A stretch of 64,000 nucleotides of DNA from Exiguobacterium acetylicum (lineage in GTDB: Bacteria > Bacillota > Bacilli > Exiguobacteriales > Exiguobacteriaceae): contig NZ_CP082333.1 of the NCBI RefSeq assembly GCF_019890935.1, forward strand, positions 2,957,501 through 3,021,500, given 5' to 3'. Numbering within the stretch: position 1 is the first letter of the stretch; every line of letters begins with the position of its first letter. Shown piece by piece: positions 26,321 to 34,233 of the stretch. The position numbers and the translations under genes were made by a program. Under the pieces are notes generated by a model that did no database searches, was not told the origin of the DNA, and was given only the letters and a program-made list of their open reading frames with translations.

Positions 26321-27045
26321 AGATCATCGTCTTTTTACCAGCTCACAATGAGGAAGTGTCGCTCCCGCTCGTCTTAAAACGAATTCCGGACATGATTGAC
26401 GGCATTCCAGTCGAGACCCTCGTCATCGACGACGGCTCAGTGGATGCGACGAGTACGATCGCGCGTCAACACGGCGCACATGTCTATCGGTTCGAGCAGA
26501 ATCAAGGACTCGGCGCTGCAGTCCGGGAAGGACTCCGCCAGTCCTACGAGCTCGGCGCTGATGTTGCTGTCATGATTGATGCCGATAACGAATATCCGGC
26601 CGATCAAATTCCGGATATCGTCCGACCAATCTTACACGATCAGGCCGACTACGTATTCGGTTCCCGCTTCCTCGGTACCGTCGACGGGATGCGGCTCTAT
26701 CGCTATATCGGCAATCATGTCTTCACGTGGTTGCAATGCCTTTTATTGAAACGTAAAATCCATGATGGTCAAAGTGGGATGCGTGCTTTTTCACGCGCAG
26801 CGTGTCACCATGCTGAGATCATTCACGATTATAACTATGCCCAAGTATTGACCCTCAATCTCGTCCGAAAAGGCTTCCGCCTTCACGAAGTTCCGATTCG
26901 TTATCGGGTCCGGGAAGCAGGAAAGTCCTTTATCCGTCTGAATTATGTCCAACGTGTCCTCCCAGCGATTTACCGGGAGTGGCGACGACCGATCACACAG
27001 CTTAGCGTTGAAGAACGCATGGAACGAAAGGAGCACCTCGGATGA
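26317..27045 (+). CDS. Family 2 glycosyltransferase (polyprenyl-phosphate sugar synthase-like)
   Basis: 242 residues: FLPAHNEEVSLPLVLKRIP, TLVIDDGSVDATS, the DXD-type VMIDADNEYPADQI and the acceptor segment HDGQSGMRAFSR. No C-terminal membrane domain, as in soluble DPM1-type enzymes that transfer a sugar to polyprenyl phosphate at the inner membrane face. It would make the donor for the GT-C enzyme encoded at the end of the operon. ATGA overlaps at both ends. Confidence 0.9.
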   Translation: MKIIVFLPAHNEEVSLPLVLKRIPDMIDGIPVETLVIDDGSVDATSTIARQHGAHVYRFEQNQGLGAAVREGLRQSYELGADVAVMIDADNEYPADQIPDIVRPILHDQADYVFGSRFLGTVDGMRLYRYIGNHVFTWLQCLLLKRKIHDGQSGMRAFSRAACHHAEIIHDYNYAQVLTLNLVRKGFRLHEVPIRYRVREAGKSFIRLNYVQRVLPAIYREWRRPITQLSVEERMERKEHLG

Positions 27046-27776
27046 AACGCCTTCTTTTGCTACCGCTCCTCCTGCTCTCACTATTCGTGAGCACTTCCAC
27101 TGTTTCCGCTTATAGTTACGGAGACCCAGGAAAGGAAGCTTTTGCGGAAGCGTATAAACAATTTGAAGAACAACTCGATGCTAAAGATTACGCGCTTGCG
27201 AAAGAGACGCTTGCCGCCTATGATAAAGAATTCAAACTGTATTTCCCTGAAGCGAAAGCGAAGATCGATACGGCGCTTGAACAAGAAGATGCCGAGGCTG
27301 CCAAACAAGCGTACCGCGTCGCTCTCCGTCAAAATATCGAACGTCGCCTGCACTTTGCTGAAGAGCAGTTCGAGGACTTCGGTCAAGCGAAGCTCTTACT
27401 TGCGAAAGCCCGCGGGACATACGATGTGCTCGCGCCTTACGTCAAGGAAAGCAAGGATGCACAAACATCCGATGACGTGTATACTGCATTTGATGAATCC
27501 TTAAAAGCACTCGGAAATCCTGGTCTGTTTGGGGTCGGGAAAAAAGCGAGTGACGAAGAATCCTTCAAGAAAAACATTACGATGATCGAAGATACGTTGA
27601 CTCCTCTCTTCGTCCTGCCGGGTGAAGAAAAAACAGGCGTCTTCACGGAAGAAGACTCCTTCCTCGGTCAAACGTTCGGAACGGACGCGATTTGGAAATT
27701 GATTGCGCTCGGACTCGTCATCGTACTCATCGTCATCGTCGTCATTGGTCAATGGAAGAAGAAACGCCGCTCATAA
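27042..27776 (+). CDS. Secreted helical protein with C-terminal membrane anchor, FTR1 partner candidate
   Basis: 244 residues. Signal peptide with cleavage near VSAYSYGDPGK; a helical, acidic body (about 25-200) with FEEQLDAKDYALAKETL, HFAEEQFEDFGQAKLLLAKA and repeated Glu/Asp; one membrane segment (WKLIALGLVIVLIVIVVIG) and a KKKRRS cytoplasmic end. The body resembles the extracytoplasmic N-terminal domain fused to some FTR1 permeases, here encoded separately just before FTR1. Direct iron binding is an inference. Overlaps the GT2 gene as ATGA; FTR1 starts 12 bases later. Confidence 0.78.
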   Translation: MKRLLLLPLLLLSLFVSTSTVSAYSYGDPGKEAFAEAYKQFEEQLDAKDYALAKETLAAYDKEFKLYFPEAKAKIDTALEQEDAEAAKQAYRVALRQNIERRLHFAEEQFEDFGQAKLLLAKARGTYDVLAPYVKESKDAQTSDDVYTAFDESLKALGNPGLFGVGKKASDEESFKKNITMIEDTLTPLFVLPGEEKTGVFTEEDSFLGQTFGTDAIWKLIALGLVIVLIVIVVIGQWKKKRRS

Positions 27777-27788
27777 GGAGGAAGACAG

Positions 27789-28706
27789 ATGGATTTTCAA
27801 GCGTTTTTGATTACGCTTCGGGAGTGTCTCGAGGCTGTTCTCATCGTTGGGTTGATCTTAGGTTATCTCGATCGATTGAACGCTCCACAATATAAAAAGT
27901 GGGTCTACGCAGGTGTCGGATTGGCACTTCTCGCTAGCCTTGGTGTCGCGTTCCTGTTCCAAGTCGTCTTTACGAGTTTTGCGAGCTTCGGAAGCGATAC
28001 GTATCTGCGTCTCGGCATCATGATGGTCTCCGTCCTGCTCTTGACACACATGGTCCTCTGGATGGGGAAGGAAGCGAAAGAGAATCAACAAGCCTCCCAA
28101 GCGAAGGTTGCCGCTGCCGTCTCGACGGGTAGTGCCATCACGATGATCATCCACTCCTTCCTCGTCATCGTTCGAGAAGGAATTGAGACCGTCTTCTTCT
28201 TCGCTGCCATCTCAGGTGGGGAAATCGAAAAAGTACTGACGAGTTATGGTGCGGTTTCCGGTCTGTTACTCGCCTTGATCTTCGGATACTTATTCGTTTC
28301 CGGCTCCATGAAGATTCCCGTCAAACGTTTCTTCCAAGTGACGGGCGTACTCATTCTATTCATCGCAGCCGGCATGCTCGTCCAAACGATTGGACGCTTC
28401 CAAGATCTTGGTTTGCTCGGTAGTCTTTTGATGAATGCTGACGGCACACCAGCTGCTGTATACAATATCGTCGGCTTCATGCCGGAGCACTACATCGATC
28501 AGGTGCAATACTTGCGTGATACAGGAAATTCAACATTGATCAGTGGACAGATCGGAACGTTCATGGGTGCGATGTTCGGGTACAGCCATAACCCATCGCT
28601 CGAACAAGTCGTCGCTTGGTGGGGCTACTTCGCCTTTGCCGGTTGGATGTTGCTCCGTCAAAACAAACCATCGAAGTCATCAAAGTCCTTACAGGAGGTT
28701 TCTTGA
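27789..28706 (+). CDS. FTR1 family high-affinity iron permease (EfeU-like)
   Basis: 305 residues, seven membrane segments. Both iron-path REXXE motifs are intact: RECLE at 11-15 and REGIE at 129-133. FTR1 proteins move iron through the membrane, usually with an oxidase or periplasmic iron-binding partner. No DyP peroxidase (EfeB) or cupredoxin EfeO gene follows, so the two helical extracytoplasmic proteins of the same operon are the best partner candidates. GGAGG with 8-base spacing. The stop overlaps the TTG start of the next gene. Confidence 0.94.
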   Translation: MDFQAFLITLRECLEAVLIVGLILGYLDRLNAPQYKKWVYAGVGLALLASLGVAFLFQVVFTSFASFGSDTYLRLGIMMVSVLLLTHMVLWMGKEAKENQQASQAKVAAAVSTGSAITMIIHSFLVIVREGIETVFFFAAISGGEIEKVLTSYGAVSGLLLALIFGYLFVSGSMKIPVKRFFQVTGVLILFIAAGMLVQTIGRFQDLGLLGSLLMNADGTPAAVYNIVGFMPEHYIDQVQYLRDTGNSTLISGQIGTFMGAMFGYSHNPSLEQVVAWWGYFAFAGWMLLRQNKPSKSSKSLQEVS

Positions 28707-30079
28707 CCGTCCGAAGCGATCGTTCACGTCCGCGTGGACGGTCGCTTTTTTGGATCACGTTGCTATTTATCGGTGGCTGGATTGGTTTACGGATCAGTTA
28801 CGTCAGTCCCTTCATCGCGAGCTACGATATTGCGAACTTCACGCTCGCTGTGACCGATTATGATCTGGCTGATTTACGTCCGCACTTTCCTGGTTATCCC
28901 TTTTTCATCTTATTTGCCAACCTATTTCTGCCGCTGATGATACCTGTCAAAGCGCTCGGACTCGTCTCTACACTAGGACTGGCAAGTGCGCTCTTGCCAC
29001 TCTACTCGCTTTTCCGCCGTCATACCTATGATACGACTCGACTGATCGCTGCCTTTACCGTTCTCTCCACTGCCTCACTCGTGACGTTCGCTGCAACCGG
29101 GATGTCGGATGGGCTCGCCCTCGGACTACTCGTCTGGTACGGCTGGAGCATCGAACGCGCACGGCATCAGATTCGTCGCTGGCTTCCGTATCTTCTGTTC
29201 GGTTTACTGATGGCGACTCGCCTATCCTACGCGCCGTTTGGTTTCATGTTGCTTGTCCTGCTGTGGCAGGTGCGAAAGGATTACTGGCAACTCTTATCCG
29301 AGTGCGCCCTTCTTGTTCTGGCACAGCTTGCTTGGTTGCTCCCGGTCGCTTTTTCTGTCGGTGGACCCTATTCGTTTCTTCAATTATCACTCCGCTTCGT
29401 CAGCGGTCATTTTTCCGATTGGGGTGGTTCTGCTCAGACCGATGATGCTTCCATCGTTCAACGATTTGTTCAGACGCTTCAACAACTCTTCTGGCATGGG
29501 ATCGGTTATGGCACGTGGATCGGACTAGTGTCTGGACTGCTGCTGTTCTTACGCAGACGTTGGGCGGTCGATGTCGCTTGGGGAGCGACGGCTGGACTCT
29601 ATTTCGTCTGGGTCTGGCTCGGACAAAATATCGATAAACCCCGTCATGTCTTACCGCTTGTCCTATTGCTACTCATCTGGTTGATCCGTCAGCTTCCGTT
29701 GCGGATGTATCTGCCGTTTTTAGTCATTCAGTTGACGATCGGTAGCCTCGCGTTGAACGAGCAAGCAACGCGTCCTCCGGCGACGATTGAACTAGCACGT
29801 TACGTAACGACTCTTCCAATCGGCGCGACAGTCTTTACCGACGAGGAAGCTCGCCAATTCCAGTCCGAACGACCGGATGCCGCAATCGTTCCGATCGGTT
29901 CGGTCAGTAAATGGAATGCAGAACCAAAATCCGACCAGAGTTACGTGACCGGTCGATTGCTCGAGCGTCTTCACGCTCAAGGCGTACGACCAAACGTCAA
30001 ACAAGTCGTCCGCTTCACGAGTGATGCCCGCTACGAACCAGAAGACGCGCAAGCGATGCTGTATCAATTAACGCCTTGA
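28703..30079 (+). CDS. GT-C type polytopic glycosyltransferase (GT39/ArnT-like)
   Basis: 458 residues from a TTG that overlaps the FTR1 stop (TTGA), with AGGAGG just upstream; the open frame begins earlier but inside FTR1. About 10-11 membrane segments. The first outer loop has acidic residues (SYDIANFTLAV) and PHFPGYPFFIL, the layout of GT-C enzymes that take sugar from polyprenyl phosphate and add it to acceptors outside the membrane. A soluble C-terminal segment of about 100 residues follows. The acceptor is unknown; operon context suggests surface proteins or lipids linked to iron uptake. Confidence 0.82.
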   Translation: MTVRSDRSRPRGRSLFWITLLFIGGWIGLRISYVSPFIASYDIANFTLAVTDYDLADLRPHFPGYPFFILFANLFLPLMIPVKALGLVSTLGLASALLPLYSLFRRHTYDTTRLIAAFTVLSTASLVTFAATGMSDGLALGLLVWYGWSIERARHQIRRWLPYLLFGLLMATRLSYAPFGFMLLVLLWQVRKDYWQLLSECALLVLAQLAWLLPVAFSVGGPYSFLQLSLRFVSGHFSDWGGSAQTDDASIVQRFVQTLQQLFWHGIGYGTWIGLVSGLLLFLRRRWAVDVAWGATAGLYFVWVWLGQNIDKPRHVLPLVLLLLIWLIRQLPLRMYLPFLVIQLTIGSLALNEQATRPPATIELARYVTTLPIGATVFTDEEARQFQSERPDAAIVPIGSVSKWNAEPKSDQSYVTGRLLERLHAQGVRPNVKQVVRFTSDARYEPEDAQAMLYQLTP

Positions 30080-30100
30080 TGGCACAACTGCATGCATACG

Positions 30101-30151
30101 AAAAACCATGCGATTCCCGAATGACACCGTGGAAATCGACATGGTTTTTTT
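30101..30151. terminator. Terminator closing the FTR1/glycan operon
   Basis: AAAAACCATGCGATTCC pairs with GGAAATCGACATGGTTTTT with small bulges, followed by T7; probably also serves the convergent GNAT gene. Confidence 0.85.
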
Positions 30152-30717
30152 CATTGCTGCGTATCGTAACGACGTTCCATATAATCAAAGGTACCGCCGC
30201 TGATTTCAATCGTCCGAATCGGTTCGAAGCCGAGACGGCGATACAGGCGCTGTGCCCCGGCATTCGTTTGATCCGCATTTAAGGTGAACGCTTGTAGTCC
30301 TCGTTTCTCGCCCTCTTCCGCCGCTGCCTGCAACAGTTCCGTACCAATTCCTTTTCCGCCATGACGCGCATCAACCGATAAGGTATCCAGGTAATAGACC
30401 GGTCCTTCCGTCTCGATATCGATCTGGATATCTTGACCCGTCCAGCGCTTCAGTTGGTCTTTGATCGGTTCGTCGAGTCGTTCCGCATCCGTCCCGGCAT
30501 ACGCAATGACGATACCCGCTACTTCATCCTCGATGATTTTCACGAGGATGTTTTCATGACTCAATCGGTTTCCTGTTTCAGCGACGAAGTACGCGAGTCG
30601 CTCTAGAACTTCCTCCCGCTTTGTCGTTCCCGTCAGTGTCTCAGCAATCTCATGAATCGCTTGCTCAATCAAGGGGGCAATCTGTTGCGCTTCAGAAGCA
30701 TGTGCTTGTCGAATCAT
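30151..30717 (-). CDS. GNAT family N-acetyltransferase
   Basis: 188 residues, one GNAT domain. The acetyl-CoA loop is VDARHGGKGIGTELLQAA; the family end motif is NAGAQRLYRRLGFEPI. The acceptor substrate is not predictable. AAAGGAG lies 9 bases from the ATG. It lies downstream of the yitT terminator, so it is probably transcribed alone. Confidence 0.88.
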   Translation of the reverse strand: MIRQAHASEAQQIAPLIEQAIHEIAETLTGTTKREEVLERLAYFVAETGNRLSHENILVKIIEDEVAGIVIAYAGTDAERLDEPIKDQLKRWTGQDIQIDIETEGPVYYLDTLSVDARHGGKGIGTELLQAAAEEGEKRGLQAFTLNADQTNAGAQRLYRRLGFEPIRTIEISGGTFDYMERRYDTQQ

Positions 30718-30757
30718 CTCATCCTTCTCCTTTCGTTTTTTCTAATCCATGAACCTG

Positions 30758-30788
30758 AAAAATCGGACTCGACGGTGTCGAATCCGAT
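30758..30788 (-). terminator. Terminator of yitT
   Basis: On the minus strand ATCGGATTCGAC pairs with GTCGAGTCCGAT (one G-T pair) around three bases, followed by five T. Confidence 0.85.
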
Positions 30789-30816
30789 ACATGATTTTTT
30801 TAGACATTCGTTCGTC

Positions 30817-31434
30817 TCACTGCGTGACTTTTTGTACGACAGGTGCCGGTACGATGACAGGCTCCCGTGTCATGACAGCCACGACACGTCCAGCGATTGC
30901 TACAGCCAGTAACGTATATAACGTTAAGCTGAGCGGCAGATAGACGAGTGAGATGACTAACACGATGGCATCGAGTCCGAACAAGATCGTTCCGATCGAT
31001 AGACCTGTCAGTTTGCTGAGTCCCATCGATAGCAAATCGTCTCCACCTGTTGCCGCTCCACTTTTCAAAACAAGTCCGAGACCATATCCGGTCACGATTC
31101 CGCTAGCGATCGCTGCGATGAGCGTCGCTGGCCAAGCCTGTTCTGGAAAGTGGAACAAATCGAGTCGGTGCCACATCTCATAAAAGACTGATAATGCACC
31201 TGCTGAAAGTAACGCTTCGCTGACGAAACGTTTTCCTTTGAAGTACAAGGCACCAATGAAAAATGGAATATCGAGCACGATCATTGAAATCGAAGGATTG
31301 ATATCAAAAAAGTATCGACCGAGCAACGATAATCCGATGAAGCCACCTTCTGCTAATCCGAACTGTTCATTCAATGTGTAGTAACCGAACGCCATGATCA
31401 GCGTACCGGTTAAGATGGTTGCGATTCGTTTCAT
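30817..31434 (-). CDS. YitT family membrane protein (short form)
   Basis: 205 residues with five to six membrane segments. Family features: FGYYTLNEQFGLAEGGFIGL near the start and LKSGAATGGDDLLSMGLSKL in the middle. The C-terminal DUF2179 domain of full-length YitT proteins is missing, so this is the short form. Function unknown. The only ribosome-site candidate, AGAGGA, lies 9 bases from the ATG and inside the second arm of a stable hairpin; see the leader entry. Confidence 0.85.
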   Translation of the reverse strand: MKRIATILTGTLIMAFGYYTLNEQFGLAEGGFIGLSLLGRYFFDINPSISMIVLDIPFFIGALYFKGKRFVSEALLSAGALSVFYEMWHRLDLFHFPEQAWPATLIAAIASGIVTGYGLGLVLKSGAATGGDDLLSMGLSKLTGLSIGTILFGLDAIVLVISLVYLPLSLTLYTLLAVAIAGRVVAVMTREPVIVPAPVVQKVTQ

Positions 31435-31634
31435 GTTTTATTGTCCTCTCCCGTTTACATCGTGGGAGAGGTTTTATACGTCCCGTTTGGGTATTCATCT
31501 ATTTTCGCTCTCCCTGATTTTTATAAGCCATTACCGTCTGTTCGTTATGACCGGTACTGCTAAAAATCAGGTAAGCTGAATAGATGATTGGTCCTCTCGG
31601 TATCCATCGGTTTCCACCCCTTCATTAAAAATCT
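31435..31634 (-). promoter_or_regulatory. Long structured 5' leader of yitT, candidate RNA switch
   Basis: A perfect -10 TATAAT (minus strand, 31646-31641) has a weak -35, giving a leader of about 200 bases. The leader holds three stacked helices: P1 pairs 31579-31589 with 31493-31503; P2 is 11 perfect pairs, 31561-31571 with 31513-31523; P3 pairs 31552-31556 with 31532-31536. Next to the gene, CCTCTCCC (31471-31464) pairs with GGGAGAGG (31452-31445), which contains the ribosome site. A second GGGAGAG (31514-31508) beside P2 could pair with the same CTCTCCC and free the site. I do not recognise the class. Confidence 0.6.
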
Positions 31635-31757
31635 ATTTTCATTATAACCCGAATTTCAGTAACTAAAACAGTTTTACGCATTCTTCACATAATCCAAACA
31701 CTTTTGCTCACTCATTCACAATTTAGACAAGATTATGCTCAACATTGAACAAACAAC

Positions 31758-31818
31758 TTGAAAATGACCTTGTGAAGGATTACACTAAGTATATCAAATG
31801 AATGTGATATTTATCACA
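31758..31818 (+). promoter_or_regulatory. Promoter and Rex/Fnr-type operator of the NADH oxidase gene
   Basis: TTGAAA (31758-31763), 17 bases, TACACT (31781-31786). Downstream at 31803-31818 is a perfect palindrome TGTGATA-TT-TATCACA, which fits both the Rex pattern TTGTGA-W6-TCACAA (one end base differs) and the Fnr/CRP pattern TGTGA-N6-TCACA. Its position after the start site implies repression, favouring Rex, an NADH sensor. Confidence 0.65.
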
Positions 31819-31844
31819 AACAAAACACAAAGGAGACTTTACCC

Positions 31845-33194
31845 ATGAAAGTAGCAGTCATCGGATGTACACACGCAGGAACAGCAGCAGTCAAAGAACT
31901 CGCTTCACAACAAGACGTCGAGATCACCGTTTATGAGCGGAATGACAATGTATCGTTTCTCTCTTGTGGAATCGCGCTTCACGTCGGTGGTGTCGTCAAA
32001 CATGCGGAATCACTTTTCTACTCATCACCAAGTGAACTCGCTGAACTCGGCGCTGAGATGCGTCTGAAACATGATGTGCTTGAAATCGATAGTGAACGCC
32101 AAACGATCGTTGCGAAAAACCTCATGACTGGTGAAGTCGTTCACGATACGTACGATAAACTCATCATGACGACAGGGTCATGGCCAATCATTCCAATGCT
32201 TCCTGGCATTGAGTTGAATCAGATCGAGCTCTGTAAAAACTATCACCACGCTCAAACAATCATTGAAAAAGCGACAGATGCAGAGCGGATCACTGTCGTT
32301 GGTGCAGGGTATATCGGTGCTGAACTCGTCGAAGCGTTTGAAGCATACGGAAAAGACGTCACGTTCATCGATAGTGCGGATCGCATTCTCAACAAATACC
32401 TCGACCGCTCGTTCACTGATGTCATCGAACGTGAATTGACAGACCGTGGTATTCGCCTCGAACTCGGACAAACTGTCCAAAGCTTTAAAGGGGAAAATAG
32501 CTCCGTGACACACGTCGTCACAGACAAAGGAACGTTCGAAACGGATCTTGTCATTCTCTGTGTCGGCTTCCGCCCAAGTACGGAACTCTTAAAAGGACAG
32601 GTCGATATGCTACCGAACGGTGCCATCATCGTTGACGATTATATGCGGACAAGCAACCCAAACATCTTTGCTGCTGGTGACAGCTGTGCCGTCTATTACA
32701 ATCCAGCTCGGACACACGCCTATATTCCACTCGCAACGAATGCTGTCCGGATGGGAACATTGATCGGTAAAAACTTACGCGCACCAAAGATTCGTTACCA
32801 AGGAACACAAGGCACATCAGGTCTTCGCCTATATGATTTGAACATCGCGTCGACTGGTTTGACAGAAGAAGCGGCACCCTTGTTCGGACTCGAAGTGAGT
32901 AGCACGACAGTCACAGATGCGTACCGCCCAGAGTTCATGCCAACAGCAGAAGACGTCCAATTGAAGCTCGTCTTCGAGACAGCAACCCATCGTGTCGTCG
33001 GTGCACAAATCATCTCAAAAGTAGATTTGACACAGGCGATGAACACACTTTCTGTCGCGATTCAAAATGATATGACACTTGAAGAGCTCGCTTTCGTCGA
33101 CTTCTTCTTCCAACCGCACTACAACAAACCGTGGAACTTGCTGAACCAAGCAGCTCTGCAAGCGATGAATGAGCGTCAATCCGCTCGTGTCTAA
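31845..33194 (+). CDS. nox: NADH oxidase (FAD-dependent, CoA-disulfide-reductase family)
   Basis: 449 residues. FAD motif VAVIGCTHAGTAA; redox-active Cys41 in SFLSCGIALHVGG; NADH motif TVVGAGYIGAEL; second FAD motif NPNIFAAGDSCAV; C-terminal dimer domain ends FFFQPHYNKPWN. The single cysteine and closeness to streptococcal/lactococcal Nox suggest four-electron reduction of oxygen to water, regenerating NAD+. The operator matches redox control. AAGGAG precedes the ATG by 9 bases. A CoA-disulfide or polysulfide reductase role is the main alternative. Confidence 0.88.
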   Translation: MKVAVIGCTHAGTAAVKELASQQDVEITVYERNDNVSFLSCGIALHVGGVVKHAESLFYSSPSELAELGAEMRLKHDVLEIDSERQTIVAKNLMTGEVVHDTYDKLIMTTGSWPIIPMLPGIELNQIELCKNYHHAQTIIEKATDAERITVVGAGYIGAELVEAFEAYGKDVTFIDSADRILNKYLDRSFTDVIERELTDRGIRLELGQTVQSFKGENSSVTHVVTDKGTFETDLVILCVGFRPSTELLKGQVDMLPNGAIIVDDYMRTSNPNIFAAGDSCAVYYNPARTHAYIPLATNAVRMGTLIGKNLRAPKIRYQGTQGTSGLRLYDLNIASTGLTEEAAPLFGLEVSSTTVTDAYRPEFMPTAEDVQLKLVFETATHRVVGAQIISKVDLTQAMNTLSVAIQNDMTLEELAFVDFFFQPHYNKPWNLLNQAALQAMNERQSARV

Positions 33195-33221
33195 GCGCAT
33201 TACACGATCAATCAAATGAGG

Positions 33222-33455
33222 CTGACTCAAAAAAAAATGACGCGTCTTTTCACGCCCTTTCCTCAGGCGAGACACAAGCCCGTTTTCCTGCTTCGTTGAA
33301 GCAGGAAAGCGGGTCTTGTTCGTCTCTGACAGCGCATAAATGCGCTTGTTCCTGTAGGAGTGGCGTGTGACGCGTCATTCTTTTTGTTACGAGATAAGGA
33401 TGGCAGATCATCATTCTGCCACACTTATCTTTGTAGAGACTGACTTTTGAGTCAG
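33222..33455 (+). repeat. Interspersed repeat family A, copy A1 (full length)
   Basis: 234 bases with terminal inverted repeats CTGACTCAAAA and TTTTGAGTCAG. Inside is a tree-like fold: TGACGCGTC/GACGCGTCA, CACGCC/GGCGTG, then one arm GAGAC-ACAAG with CTTGT-TC-GTCTC capped by a 16-pair hairpin, and a second hairpin AGCGCAT-aa-ATGCGCT. A further hairpin (GGCAGA/TCTGCC) lies near the right end. It begins 27 bases after the nox stop. Confidence 0.88.
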
Positions 33456-33478
33456 CACCGTTTTAGACTGAAGACAAC

Positions 33479-33601
33479 GTGCAATTTTTCTCTAACGAGA
33501 AGGATTGCACTTTTTTGTTCGTCTCGCATCGTTTTCCTGGGACAAGCATCGCGCCGCTTCGCTTCAGGGTCGCTCCTGCTTGTTTTTCCCTAGGAAGCGA
33601 T
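33479..33601 (+). repeat. Interspersed repeat family B, copy B1
   Basis: 123 bases, nearly identical to an inverted copy at 42571-42698. It opens with a hairpin GTGCAAT ... ATTGCAC followed by six T, then a second imperfect hairpin whose outer arms are ATCGTTTTCCTGGG and CCCTAGGAAGCGAT. It lies 23 bases after repeat A1 and just beyond the 3' end of the VOC gene. Confidence 0.85.
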
Positions 33602-33619
33602 TTCGAATGAAAATACCAG

Positions 33620-34102
33620 TTATGTCGTCTTTTTCTCCGATTCAGTCTCAAATAGATGCTGCCAGTCTTGATACGGCATCGTGCCATTCACTGTTTCCAT
33701 GTCAAAGCGTAACGGTGCAATCAACTCGAGTGAATTGCCATCTGGATCCTCGAAGTAGATCGCCGCGTGCGCATGTGGATGGTTATCGAGAACAAGCGGT
33801 TGATCGGCTGCCGCTACACCAAAGGCCGATCGGACTTCAATTCCTCTCTCCTTTAACCAGTCCTGTGCTTTATCGATATTTTCTTGCTCCATTCGAAACG
33901 CCACATGTCGAATCGATGGGTGATACGGTAACTCGGCTTGACCGGCTTTCCATAAACCTAACCAACTCTTGCCATGCTCGATCCAAAAGAAAGCGACGCG
34001 TTCATTTTGGAACGCACATGCAAGTCCCAATTTTTCATAAAAGGCAATTGATCGTTCGAGTTCTTTGACCGGTAAATGAGCTTCATATAATCCAGCAATC
34101 AT
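33620..34102 (-). CDS. VOC (glyoxalase/bleomycin-resistance/dioxygenase) family protein
   Basis: 160 residues from the ATG reading MIAGLYEAHLPVKEL, with AGGAG 10 bases upstream; a GTG three codons earlier is too close to the ribosome site. Two beta-alpha-beta-beta-beta modules: ELERSIAFYEKLGLACAF at the start and HAHAAIYFEDPDGNSLELIAP in the second half, with the typical metal-site glutamate. Could be fosfomycin/bleomycin-type resistance or a glyoxalase; substrate unknown. Flanked by repeat elements. Confidence 0.85.
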   Translation of the reverse strand: MIAGLYEAHLPVKELERSIAFYEKLGLACAFQNERVAFFWIEHGKSWLGLWKAGQAELPYHPSIRHVAFRMEQENIDKAQDWLKERGIEVRSAFGVAAADQPLVLDNHPHAHAAIYFEDPDGNSLELIAPLRFDMETVNGTMPYQDWQHLFETESEKKTT

Positions 34103-34166
34103 CTTCTTCACACTCCTCTTTTTCTAGTGTAAACCATCAATTTCCAAATTTACTATCATCAGAAAC

Positions 34167-34191
34167 GTTTAATCCGACCTATTGAGGGAAC
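34167..34191 (+). promoter_or_regulatory. Probable sigma-B promoter of the SDR gene
   Basis: GTTTAA, a 13-base spacer and GGGAAC, matching the sigma-B consensus; about 43 bases before the ATG. The B. subtilis relative YdaD (GS39) is a sigma-B general-stress protein, which supports the assignment. Confidence 0.7.
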
Positions 34192-34233
34192 ATACACCCT
34201 ATACCAAAACCAACTTTCAGGAGGAATGTTTAC

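Noticed and set aside
31598-31625. GGGGTGG-aa-ACCG in the yitT leader resembling a T-box sequence
   Set aside because: It lies at the 5' end of the leader, with no stem I before it and no terminator directly after it, unlike a true T-box such as the one before argS.
33505-34068. Open frame of 187 codons on the plus strand
   Set aside because: It runs antisense through the VOC gene and starts in repeat B1; its N-terminal peptide recurs only because the repeat recurs at 42.6 kb. No ribosome site.
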